In this document: positions 1 through 9,779 of the stretch, piece by piece
How the letters are laid out: every line of letters begins with the position of its first letter
Numbering within the stretch: the stretch's first letter is position 1
NCBI GenBank assembly: GCA_963575745.1
Contig: CAUYUJ010020671.1
Location: forward strand, 37,501 to 101,500
Length of the DNA: 64,000 bases
Direction: 5' to 3'
Source: Prorocentrum cordatum
Taxonomy: Eukaryota; Sar; Dinophyceae; Prorocentrales; Prorocentraceae
Notes under the pieces: model-generated
Databases searched by the model: none
Seen by the model: only the letters and a program-made list of their open reading frames with translations
What the model was told of the DNA's origin: nothing
Translations under genes and position numbers: made by a program

Positions 1-9
1 CATCCTCAG

Positions 10-92
<83 letters not shown>

Positions 93-279
93 CCATCAGC
101 ATCATCATCATCATCATCAGCATCAACATCATCATCATCATCAGCATCATCATCATCATCATCATCATCATCAGCATCATCATCATCATCATCATCATCA
201 TCCTCATCAGAATCATCGTCATCATCATCATCATCATCATCATCATCGTCGTCATCGTCATCATCATCATCATCATCAG

Positions 280-313
<34 letters not shown>

Positions 314-1080
314 TTCAGCATCATCATCATCATCAGCATCATCATCATCATCACCATCATTATCATCACCATCATCATCATCAGCAGCATCATCATCAGC
401 ATCATCATCATGAGCAGCAGCAGCATCATCATCAGCCTCATCATCGGCAGCATCATCATCATCACCATCTCACGATCATTAGCATAAGCCTCACCATCAT
501 CATCATCATCATCATCATTATCAGCATCGAACTCATCATCATCATCATCATCATTATCATGATCATCCGCATCAACATCAGCATCACCATCATCATCAGC
601 AGCGTCAGCATGACCATCAGCATCATCACCCTCAGCATCATCATCATAATCATGATCAGCATCATCAAAAGTGCCAGCATCATCATCATCATCATGATCA
701 TCATCATCATCAGCCGAATCATCGGCAGAAGCATCATCACCAGCATCATCATCACATCGTCATCAACCTCATCAGTATCATCATCGCCATCATCATCATC
801 AGCAGCATTATCAATTTCATCATCATCCGCATCATCATCAGCAGCAGCATCAGCATCATAATCGGCATCACCATCAGCATCATCATCAGCGTCATCTGCA
901 TTATCGTCAGTATCCGCATGAGAATCATCATCAGCATCATCAGCATCAGCACCAACATCATCAACAACAGCATCAACATCAGCATCATCATCATCACCAT
1001 CATCATCATCAAAATCATATTCCTCTTCCTCCTTCACCTCCTCCGATCCTCCTCCGCATCAAATCATCATTATCAGCATC
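1..1080. repeat. CAT/ATC trinucleotide microsatellite array
   Basis: More than 1 kb of imperfect CAT/TCA/CAG triplets with interspersed CGT and CCT variants. Long frames on both strands are poly-Asp/Ala, poly-Met/Leu or poly-Ser/Ile translations of the triplets, so none is called as a gene. Similar arrays recur at 41.52-41.82 and 52.66-53.07 kb. Confidence 0.95.
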
Positions 1081-1705
1081 AGCATCACCATCAGCATGGC
1101 GCTGCTCGGAACACCAGAAGGAAGCTTTGTTTAGCATCAACTTGAAAACTCGAAAAAAAATGATCATGTCAACCTTAAGTCAGCACCTCCTAGTGTTTTG
1201 ATCGAAACACTGCACCTATAGCCCTGAGAATTGCACCATGAAACGCGCCATGATCGACTGAAGGGAATGAAAATCTGGGTTCCCAACACGAATGTGTCTC
1301 AGAATTTGGAGAAAACCGACTTGAGGTCATCACATTGTCCGCCCGGGCCAGGTGGGCCAACTGGGACACGGCGGTAAACCATCAACAAGGTTATCGCCAG
1401 GGCCCTCGCAGGGCTCTTTACACGCAAATCAGTGCTTATATGACGAGGCGAAGCGTTCTGAAAGATCTGATTGGAAACTCAAAAAATGTATTTTTCTGGT
1501 TGTCTACGGTATCGGTCGCTCCAAGTGTTTCGAGTAATACTGAAGCTACAGGCCTGAAAATTTGACTGCCAGACGCGGCATAACCTACTACAGGTCAAAC
1601 CGAATGGTGAAATCTCTCAGAATCTTCGAAAAACGACCCCAAGTCATCACATTGTCTGCCTGGGCCAGGCGGGCCAACTGGAACCGGCGGTAAACCGTCA
1701 ACCAG
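1081..1705 (+). repeat. Dispersed repeat unit W, two copies, with hairpin A ends
   Basis: About 1195-1350 and 1505-1680 are copies of a ~200-bp dispersed unit: a GCAGCTACAG-type start, a GCGGCATAACCCACTAC-type middle, and an end around AAAACCGACCCCAAGT, CACATTGTCCGCC and GGGCCAACTAG. Related copies lie near 5460, 5990, 8540, 8870, 19150, 19480, 20390, 22440, 23830, 25360, 33160, 33860 and 34810. A degenerate hairpin A follows the first copy (about 1364-1415), and the left arm of another ends at 1705, where LINE A begins. No gene is seen. Confidence 0.7.
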
Positions 1706-1913
1706 GTTTTTGTTGCGGTCTTTGCGGTCGACTGCGCAGGCTTTCCAGCCTAGTCGGTAGCAAGGGGGCGGACGCATCGGGAGCAGGCGAAGCCCCACCG
1801 ATCCAAACGATCAGGAAGGCGAAAGCATAAGCTCTTATGAGAGTGCGGAGTCAAGCACGCACGCACAACACACACACACACAGGCATGGCATGAGTGAGC
1901 AACAATCACTTAT

Positions 1914-3152
1914 TCACATCATCTCAAATCCGACATACGCTTGTACAAGCCGCGGCAAGACAAGAATCGCATGCTCAACGGCCGAGATCTCGGCATCAGT
2001 CACCGTCGAAGTTGGGTCAATCGAGAACGCGGCACTATACACCTCTGTCCATATGATATCGCGGCTGAGTGGTTGCCTCGAGACTCTCGAAACACGTCCA
2101 ACATCTATCCAGCACCCGACTCCCACGCCGTCACCAGAAACACCACCATCGAATCCAGCTCTGATGGCACACGCGCGAAACACCTGATCTAACTGTGGGC
2201 CGTACGACCCTATCCAGTCCCGATACAATTGTGTCCCACAGCGGGCCGCGTGAGTGAGTACATCTGCACGCATGTTCCATTCCCTGTAAGCGCGGTCAAC
2301 AATTTCCCTCCCGTGAGCGGCAGGCCTTATCCCAAATCTAGAACACATAGTATCCAATTGGTTTATCATCCGATTTATCCTATCCTGATAAGCACGATTG
2401 GGCACCCTCCAGACACCCCGAAGCCAAGACACCACCAGCAGACTGCCCCCAGAGATGTAGACAGGGATCCCAACCGAGCCGAGGTCGTACACAACCTCCT
2501 TCATATTCTGTGGCCCAATACGTTTCGGCAGTTTGTCGCGAAAGGTCTGAGTCCCCTCGAGAGCCCCCTGTATGAGAAGGTCGTTCTGTGCAATGGTATG
2601 CACATCCTGCAGGGCCCCACATGGTGTACCCTGCCCCTTTCTTTTCTGGACATAACTCAGCATGGCCCGCGTGCACATATGCTCGCAAAACTGTTGATAT
2701 TCTGAGTCCCTAGGCACAAAGGAGTCCCACCACTTTAGTCCGTAGAATTCGCAGAAAGGAAATACCCAGCATCTCTGACCCACAGCTTTGCCACAAATGG
2801 TACGTCGTCACTTGAGCTGCGGTGCTTCCTGAAATCGAACAATCCCCCGCAGGAACTCAGAAGCATCTGTCCTGGGTCTATTCCACAGTGGACCGTAAGC
2901 AACTGTAATCATATGGCGGTCTCTACGCGCACGTTGTGTAGAAGGCAAATCATCATGAACATCGGCCCGCAAGAGCGAGGTGAACTGAACAGCATCCTCA
3001 GCAGGGTTCCACACCGTGCGCAAGAAGCGCTGCATCAACGTCGCGAAACCGAACGTCCGAAACTGTTCCCTGGACTCATGGTATCGTCGTCGGTCCCATA
3101 CTGCGATCGCCTCATCCACTCTCCGTGGTCGTCGGAACATATGCACAAACAC
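1914..3152 (-). pseudogene. LINE A C-terminal region with RNase H-like segments in permuted order
   Basis: Two minus-strand frames (2808-3152, then 1914-2783) form the C-terminal part. After a linker with WVFPFCEFYGLKWW come VYISGGSLLVVSWLRG (an RNase H GDS site with Asp changed to Gly), REWNMRADVLTHAAR (the N-x-x-A-D site), then AGFDGGVSGDG (the first catalytic Asp block) and TDAEISAVEHAI (the Glu helix), close to the C-terminus. In canonical RNase H the FDGG and Glu blocks precede the other two. No FDGG block is visible upstream of GGS. The same order is kept in LINE B and, in part, LINE C. An RNase H family call is likely; permutation is an inference. Confidence 0.7.
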
Positions 3153-3244
3153 CAGCCCTCGAAAGCATTCAGCCTGTGTAAAGAGGATGCATCTGCAGTA
3201 CGCGTCTCCGAACAGTATAAAGCAACACTCTGCACCTTATCTTG

Positions 3245-4218
3245 CTACCGACAAAACTTATCACGGATGGCAACAGCCCTGTTTCGAAAGAAACCCGCCT
3301 GCCCAATGAAGCAAGTTTGTGCAACCATAATACGATACGCAACATCAGGATGTGCAGGCAGTATGTAGGTAGAGTAGATCTCCTGACCCAGTATATCCAT
3401 TCTACACACACGTCGCATACTGAAGCTTTGAAACTGAGAACATGCAGGGGCACTCAAATCCAGCCTAGTAGGTAAATCTCCAGTGCAACCCGTCTTCGCA
3501 ATCTCGCCACACGTCATATAGAGCAAGCCGCTGTCCTTCCATCTCATCCCCAAGTGGTGTAATGGTAGGGTTAGATCGTGAATCATCTGAGCCAGCATGG
3601 ATGAGGAGGACGAGACAAGACAGCAATTGTCCGCCCACACAGAGTGGTTGACGACAAGCCGTCGCTCGTACTCTCCACAGACACCCTCCAGCACATACCC
3701 CACTTCCCGACTGTCCCAGTCACGAAATACTGGGCCCCACATGGCACATATGATAAGGTTGAATAGCAGAGGCCCCTCAGGGACACCCGTCCTGACACAG
3801 ACGTCCCAGCTAAATTTCGTGAATCGCCATTCCCTCAACCACTAACGACCCTGTCGTGCAAGCCAGTGGCGCAAGCAACGCATACTGAAGATAAGCAGGA
3901 ATATTGGCATGGCACATAGCTCTTTTCGCATTTTGACGGCTGCAATGGTCGAACGCGCGTTTGATGTCGGCATTCCGCAGATGGGCCGCTTGATCCTTTC
4001 CCCAGATGTCCCCATGTTGAACCAGGGTGAGGGTACCTCCACTGCCCCAGGCATAGGCTTCTGTCGCAGTATCTCCTGACAAGCCGTAAGCTCAGCAAGT
4101 CTAACAGGCGGTAGTCCCCTTTCCGTCGTGGCAGTCGTGATTCGGATTTCCTCATGTTCAGTACAGGCCCGAATAGTCGTCGACACAGTGTCCCCAGGAG
4201 AACAAGAAGTATTGGCAT
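3245..4218 (-). pseudogene. LINE A reverse transcriptase domain, split frames
   Basis: Two minus-strand frames carry RT motifs. About 3810-4082 reads ADIKRAFDHCSRQN (motif A with its catalytic Asp), then NIPAYLQYALL and TTGSLVVEGM. About 3245-3838 continues with VCVRTGVPEGPLLFNLII (motif B, G-x-P-x-G-PLLF) and VWADNCCLV (motif C, normally Y/F-A-D-D). The shift between motifs A and B breaks the gene. Motif C has Asn in place of the second Asp. The next segment (LTLPLHHLGMRWK) fits the D/E region of LINE RTs. The RT role is known for the family; inactivity of this copy is inferred from the frameshifts. Confidence 0.8.
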
Positions 4219-4221
4219 CCC

Positions 4222-5200
4222 CTAAGACCTGATCGATTTCCTTTCGTGCCAGATGGAGGCCCCCCCCCCCCAATTCTCGGCTTTGTAGCCCACGAGACTC
4301 TTCTCACGAGCTGCCGTCGGGATGCTACGTCTGAGCAACTCTACACCTGGATCGCTAAAGGCACCCTGAAGCAGGCAGTGGTCACTAAGACGACTACGAC
4401 TCGTCTTCCCCCCCTTGCTCATAATCGCCTCCACCGTCATCTTATCAATCGCCCACGTCCTGGGAACAAAGATAGAATCAAGATTCTTCTTGCAAGTCCC
4501 CCAGCGAGAGGTTCTGAAACTCTCCCACGCGCGTAGTCGCCGTGGCAAGAACGAGTTGGCAGCCCTCAACCCCAGGCGCCCTAAAAAGCAGAGAACACGC
4601 TCGCGAAGATGCTGACGCACATCCCTCCGTTCCCGTTGAGCACCTCCCTCCTCACAGCTCCTCCTCTCCTCCTTAGTAAAACTTCCCACCGCCTCATCGA
4701 CTACCCCCGTGCGCGAGCACTGTAGCTGGGTCGATGGAGGCAGCTCGACATTGGCATCGAGTAGCACACAGACGGTCGCACCTCTCCAGCGTCCTCGCAA
4801 ACTGGAAATGCCTGCCTCCAATATGTCCAGAACTCCACATTGCACATCTACGGCATTCTCGACGCTGGAGTCGGGAAGATAAGCAGAAGCCACAAACACA
4901 GGAGCACTCCTACGACCGAAGACCACCACACCAAATCGTTCGTCCTGGCACAGTGATTCACGCACACATGCACCCCACTCTTTGTTAAATAGCAACCCAC
5001 GCTTACCATCACAGCTCACGCGATATGATAGACCACAGCGCCTCATATCTGCATCGAATTTGCCTCCGAAGAGCTTCTGGCATTCCTGCGCACCCCAAAT
5101 GCTATCCCGCAGACAGAGATTTCCCAGGACCTCGCTCCCCTTGAAATTCGCCAATCCCGCACGATTGAGGTTCCAGCTACCCAGTCGGATCCCCTTGAAC
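4222..5200 (-). pseudogene. LINE A endonuclease (APE/EEP superfamily) domain
   Basis: Read on the minus strand, this frame carries the landmarks of an APE-like endonuclease: SWNLN near the N-terminus (Asn), AQEC (Glu), LLDANV (the D-x-N position) and SDHCLL (the Asp-His pair) near the C-terminus. In LINEs this enzyme nicks the target strand that primes reverse transcription. The motif SWNLN lies upstream of the first in-frame start-like codon (a TTG at 5154), so the true start is further 5' and no ATG is certain. The frame stops at 4222, just after the C-run at about 4259-4271, and the RT resumes in another frame, so this is part of a broken ORF. Confidence 0.8.
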
Positions 5201-5341
5201 GGTGTACGGCGTCGTCGTCGTCACATCCTCCTGTTGACTTCCATTACGAAATACGCCGTAGTCTCAGTAAGGGCGGGCACAAGCTGATGCAACTTCGTGA
5301 CACTGTCATTCGATGCCTCCCACGTCGCCCGCGTCGTGTCG

Positions 5342-5990
5342 CGTCAACCAGATTACCGCCGGGACCCTCGGAGAGCTCCTAACACGCGAATTGGGGCCTA
5401 TATTACGAGAAGAAAGCTCCCTCGAGTATCAGCTTGACAAATCGCAGAATCTACTTTTTGGGTATTGTACGAAATTGGTTCCCCTTCGTCTTTTGATAGT
5501 AATTCTGCAGCTACAAAACCTGAGTTTTGACTTGCAGACGCAGCATAACCCACTACATTAACAAAGTATACTGATTCTCAACCTGCTCAAATCAAGAGAA
5601 CGGGCGATCGAGCACAACTCTTCACACATGCATTACGGTGTTCTAGGAATATATTATGATATACCTCGAACCACAAGACTCCGCCAATGCGAATCGATGC
5701 TTCTCATCCTGCTCGATCCATCAGTGCGAATCAGAGCTGTGTAGCTTGCTTCCTGCTTGAGCTCAGTTCACGAAAACATTTGCATCTTAAAGAAAGCATC
5801 CAGGCGCCAACGGAATTCTAGAAATATATCCTCACATACCTCGAATCATAAGCTCCTACCGATGGAGATGAATGATTCTTATCAGGCTGAATCTATTGGT
5901 GCAAATCAGAGCTGCGTAGCTTGCTTCTGGCTTGAGTTGAGTTCACGAAGCCACATATAATGCATCCCGACGACAGACCGTTGCTTCTAA
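5342..5990 (+). repeat. Hairpin A right arm, unit W fragment and two degenerate ~175-bp satellite monomers
   Basis: 5342-5385 completes the hairpin A interrupted by LINE A (ATTACCGCCGGGACCCTCGG, then GAGAGCTCC). Unit W follows to about 5590. From about 5640 two diverged monomers share TCAGAGCTG(T/C)GTAGCTTGCTTC at 5731 and 5906, a 175-bp period equal to that of the large satellite arrays further right. No gene is seen. Confidence 0.65.
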
Positions 5991-6190
5991 TTTTGGAAAG
6001 CTGCGCTGCAGCTACAGACATGAGGATTTCCCCATGAAACGTGACATGATCGACTACAAAGATAAAACTCGAGTTCCCAAAACGAAATGCGAAATCATTC
6101 ACAATATTCGCCCAGACGACCCAAACTTCACACATTGTCTGCCCCGGCTGGGTAGGCGAACTGGGAGCCGGCGGCAAGCCGTCAAACAAG
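5990..6190 (+). repeat. Unit W and left arm of hairpin A, target of LINE B
   Basis: A unit W copy ends in CTGGGAGCCGGCGGCAAGCC at about 6161-6180, the left arm of hairpin A. The arm is cut at 6190 by the T-run that begins LINE B, exactly where LINE A cuts its hairpin. Confidence 0.7.
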
Positions 6191-6390
6191 TTTTTCGCGG
6201 ACTTTGCGGTCGACTGTGCAGGCTTTCCAGCCTAGTCGGAGCAAGGGGCGGGCGTATCGGGAGCAGGCGGAGCCTCGCCGATCCAAACGATCAGGAAGCG
6301 GAAGCCTAAGCTCTTATGAGGGTGCGAAGTCAAGCACACACGCGCGACACACACACACAAGCATGGCATGAGTGAGCAACAATCACTTAT

Positions 6391-6981
6391 TCACATCATC
6401 TCAGATCCGAAATACGCATGTACAACCCGCGGCAAGATAGCAATCGCATGCTCAACGGCCGAGATCTCGGCATCTGTCATCGTCGAAGTTGGGTCAATCG
6501 AGAACGCCGCACTATACACCTCTGTCCAAATTATATCATGGCTGAGTGGTTGCCTTGAGAGTCTCGATACACGTCCAACATCAATCCAGCACCCGACTCC
6601 CACGCCGTCGCAAGAGATGCCACCATCGAATCCAGCTCTGATGGCACACACGCGAAACACCTGATCTAACTGTGGGGCGTAGGGCCGTATCTTGTCCCGA
6701 TACACTGGTGGCCCACCGCGTGCCGCGTGAGTGAGTACATCTGCACGCATGTTCCATTCCCTGTATGTGTGGTCAACAATTTCCCTCCCATGGGAGGCTG
6801 GTCTGATACCGAATGTATAACACATAGTATCCAGTTGGTTTATCATTCTGTTTATCCTATCCTGATAGGTACGATTGAGCACCCTCCAGACACCCTGAAG
6901 CCAAGACACCACCAGCAGACTGTCCCCAGAGATGTACACAGGGATCCCAAACGAATCGAGGTCGTACACAACCTCCTTCAT
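6391..6981 (-). pseudogene. LINE B RNase H-like region, best-preserved permuted copy
   Basis: A 196-residue minus-strand frame. In order it holds YISGDSLLVVSWLQG (Asp20), DHTYREWNMRADVLTHAA (His71, Asn77, Asp81), RAGFDGGISCDGVGVG (Asp119) and TDAEISAVEHAI (Glu172), and ends at the element's 3' UTR. In E. coli RNase HI the four acids occur as D10, E48, D70, D134. Asp20 to Asp81 here (61 residues) matches D70 to D134 (64), and Asp119 to Glu172 plays the D10 to E48 role, but the two halves are swapped. All four acids are present, unlike LINE A. Function would be removing RNA from the RNA:DNA hybrid. The copy belongs to a truncated element and is not expected to be expressed alone. Confidence 0.65.
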
Positions 6982-8424
6982 ATTCTGCAGCGCAATACGT
7001 TTGGCCAGTTTGTCGTTGAAAGCTGGAGTCCCCTCGAGAGCCCCATATGTGTGTAGTCGTTTTGTGTAATAGTATGCACGTCCTGCAGGGCCCCACCTGG
7101 TGTACCGTAGCCTTTCTTTTCTGAGAATAACTCAGCATAGTCCGTGTACACATATGCTCGCAGAACTGCATGTAACCTGAGTCCGTCCGCACAAAGGACT
7201 CCCACCATTTTAGTCCGTAGAATTCACAGAAAGGAAATACCCAGCATCTCTGACCAACAGCTTTGCCTGAACTGGCGCGTCGCCTCTTGAGCTGCGAGGC
7301 CTCCTGGAACCGAAATATCCCCCGCAGGAACTCAAAGGCATCCGTCCTGAGTCTGTCCCACAGTGGGCCGTATGCAACCGTAATGATGCGGTGGTCTCGC
7401 CAGGTACGCTGCGTCGAAGAAAGATCCCCATGAACATCAGCCCGCAAGATAGCGATGAAATTGGCGGCATCCTTGGCGGAGTTCCACACCGTACGCAGAA
7501 AGCGCTGCACCAACGTCGCACATCCGTAGGATCGAAACTGTTCTCTGGCCTCATGGTACCGTCGTCGGTTCCAGTCCGCCATCGTCTCCTCCCCCCTCCT
7601 TGGCCGTCGGAACATACGGCGCAAACACCAACCCTCTAAGGCATTTAGCATGTGTAATGAGGAGGCATCTGCAGTACATGTCACAAGACAATATAGAGCC
7701 ATACTCTGCACCTTATCCTGATAGAGGCAAAATTTACCACGAACAGCAACCGCTCTGTTACGAAAGAAATCCGCCTGTCCGATGAAACAAGCACGTGCCT
7801 CCTTGATACGATATTCTACATCAGGATGTGCAGGCAGTAGGTAGGTGGAATATATCTCATGACCCAATACTTTCATTCTGCACACACGTCGCAGAGTGAA
7901 GCTCTGAAACCCAGAGCATGCAGGGATACTCAAATCCTCGCTAGCAGGTATATGTCCATCTCCGTCCGCTCTCGCAATGTCCGCACATGTCATATACAGC
8001 AGGCTGCTATCCTTCCACCTCATCCCCCAGTCGTGTAGTGGTAGGGTTAGATCGTGAATCATCTGAGCCAGCATGGTTGAGGAGGCCGACACAAGATAGC
8101 AATTGCCCGCCCACACAAAGTGGTTCACAACTGTCCGACGCTCGTACTCTCCACAGACACCCTCCAGCACATACCCCACGCCCCGACTGTCCCACTCACG
8201 AAATACTGGTCCCCACATGGCACATATGATAAGATTGAAAAGAAGAGGCCCCTCAGGGCCACCCGTCCTGATACAGACGTCCGAGTTGATATCATGAATG
8301 GCCATACCCTCGACAACTGACGACCCCGTAGTGCAAACCAGTGGAACCAGCAACACACACTGAAGATAAGCAGGAATATTTGCATGACACATAGCTCTCT
8401 TAGCATTCTGAAGGCTGCAGTGGA
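6857..8424 (-). pseudogene. LINE B reverse transcriptase, truncated
   Basis: A long minus-strand frame covers the RT palm from just after motif A. It shows NIPAYLQCVLL, VCIRTGGPEGPLLFNLII (motif B) and VWAGNCYLVSASS at motif C, where the expected Asp is Gly, so the RT should be inactive. It continues without a break through the cysteine-poor linker, including MFRRPRRGEE and WVFPFCEFYGLKWW. At about 7080 the frame diverges from the LINE A order, marking a frameshift before the RNase H segment. Residues upstream of 8424 in the same frame are chance read-through of the flanking hairpin repeat. Confidence 0.75.
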
Positions 8425-9050
8425 CCCGGGAGCCTCGCAGAGCTTTCTTCACGCGTGGCTGCTCGGAACACAAGAAGAAAGCTGACAGCATCACCTTGAA
8501 AACTCACTATATATATATATACATGCGCTTTGGATTTCATACGACGTTGGTTCCGCCAAATGTTTCTAGAAAAATACTGCAGCTACAGACCTGAGACAAG
8601 CGCGGCTAAACCCACTACCGGTGCGAAACATACCAGTTCTCAAAACGAACGGTAAAATCTCTCATAATCTTCGTTTAACAGACCCAAACTTCACACATTG
8701 TCCGCCAGGGAACTAGGTCCACCCCGCTCCGGAACTGGAGGCCGGCGGTAAACCGTCAACCAGGTTACCGCCGGGGCCCTCGTAGAGCTGTCAACACGCA
8801 AATCAGCGGCACAATCGAGAGGAGAGCGTTCTCGAATGTCAGCAATTTTTCTGGTTTTACTCGACGTCGAATCGTCCAAGTGTTTTGATTGAAGCACTGC
8901 AGCTACAGACCTGAGAGTTTCACAGAAAGACGCGGCATAACCCCTACAGGTGCGAAAAATACCGGTAATCACAACGAATGATGAAATCTCTCAATGTTTG
9001 CCAAACCCCCTCTAGCTGATCACATTGCCCGCCAGGGCCGAGTGGGCCAA
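8425..9050 (+). repeat. Hairpin A right arm, unit W copies and an intact hairpin A
   Basis: 8425-8450 is the right arm of the hairpin cut by LINE B. The following CTGCTCGGAACACAAG... AGCATCACCTTGAAAACTC resembles 1104-1150, so the same flank recurs. A short (TA)n lies at about 8506-8521. Unit W copies occupy about 8535-8720 and 8870-9050, separated by an uninterrupted hairpin A (stem CCGGCGGTA at 8742, ACCGCCGG ending about 8774). Confidence 0.65.
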
Positions 9051-9420
9051 CTAGCTGCACCCCGCGCCGGAATTCCTCCAGCTCATCGATGCCGAAGAGC
9101 TCTACGAGGAATTCATCTAGCTGATCGATGCCGAAGAGCCCGGGCCGGGCGGGCGAACTAGCTCCACCCCGCGCCAGAACTCCTCTAGCTCATTGATGCC
9201 GAAGAGTTCTACGAGGTACTAGCTCCACCCCGCGCCAGTATTCCTCTAGCTCGTCGATGCCGAAGAGCTCTACGAGGTGCTAGCTCCAAGCCGCGCCGGA
9301 CCGGAATTTCTCTGGATCATCGATGCCAAAGAGCTAGTAGGGCATAGATACATTGTAGAGCTCTTCGGCATCGATGAGCCAGTGGGGTTCCGGCGCGGGA
9401 CGCAGCTAGTTGGCCCTCCC
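9051..9420 (+). repeat. Tandem cluster of cassette B (GCTCATCGATGCCGAAGAGC palindromic unit)
   Basis: Four to five adjacent copies of CTAGCTCCACCCCGCGCC, GGAATTCCTCTAGCTCATCG, ATGCCGAAGAGCTCTACGAG. About 9330-9410 carries the same unit in reverse (GAGCTCTTCGGCATCGATGAG), making a large inverted repeat. Single copies recur near 20570, 22640, 24000, 25520, 34050, 35010 and 35100. The unit ends in the same AGCTCTACGAG motif as the other cassettes. Confidence 0.75.
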
Positions 9421-9504
9421 AGCCTGGGCGGGCAACGTCGCAGACTCGGGTCGGTTTTTTGAAGATTGTGAGAGATTTGACAGTTCGTTTTGAAAACTAA
9501 CACT

Positions 9505-9775
9505 GGGAGCCGGCGGTAAACTGTCAACCTTGGTTACCGCCGGGACCTCGTAGAGCTCCCTTGCGATGTACATGAATGGGATGAGGGCGCGGCAATCTCG
9601 CATTCCGCGCGCGCGAGGGCAAGGTTTTACGAGGAGGACGCGGAGGAGAAGGAGTGAGGAGGAGAAGGAGAAGGAGGAGGATAACGCGGAGGGGTAGGAG
9701 GAGGAGGAGGAAGAAAGAGGGGAAGGAGGAGGAGGAAAAGCAGCCTATGAATTTCGCACAGGATATATACATCTA
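9505..9775 (+). repeat. Hairpin A followed by cassette E (GGA-rich)
   Basis: Hairpin A (stem from 9510 to about 9543) leads into GAGCTCCCTTGCG..., a GCGCGCGCGAGGGCAAGG-type block and a run of GGAGGA triplets. Cassette E recurs at about 11447-11515, 17620-17745 and, reversed, 15540-15690, where it includes GCGCGGTCTC and ATGGAGGAGG. The minus-strand Leu/Ser-rich frame is only the triplet run. Confidence 0.6.
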
Positions 9776-9779
9776 GATA

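Larger units (their letters stand above)
1706..5341 (-). mobile_element. LINE A: APE-type non-LTR retrotransposon with RNase H, frameshifted
   Basis: A ~3.6-kb minus-strand element with endonuclease, reverse transcriptase and RNase H segments in the order expected of a LINE. The plus-strand left end (1706) is a short T-run, so the element's 3' end is a short A-run. A 10-bp direct repeat CGTCAACCAG flanks it (1696-1705 and 5342-5351) and both flanks are halves of one hairpin A repeat, so this looks like a true target-site duplication. The coding region is split among frames; a G-run opposite the C-run at about 4259-4271 is one likely frameshift. The copy is probably inactive. Clade assignment is not attempted beyond APE-type with RNase H. 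Confidence 0.85.
6191..8424 (-). mobile_element. LINE B: 5'-truncated copy of the LINE A family
   Basis: A minus-strand copy very similar to LINE A, including the 3' untranslated region (GCGGTCGACTG, GGCTTTCCAGCCTAGTCGG) and the terminal run (TTTTT on the plus strand). Homology to LINE A stops at about 8424, within RT motif A, and is followed by CCCGGGAGCCTCGCAGAGCT, the right half of hairpin A. The element therefore lacks endonuclease and the start of RT, as expected from incomplete target-primed reverse transcription. No clean target-site duplication is visible at the truncated end. Confidence 0.85.
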
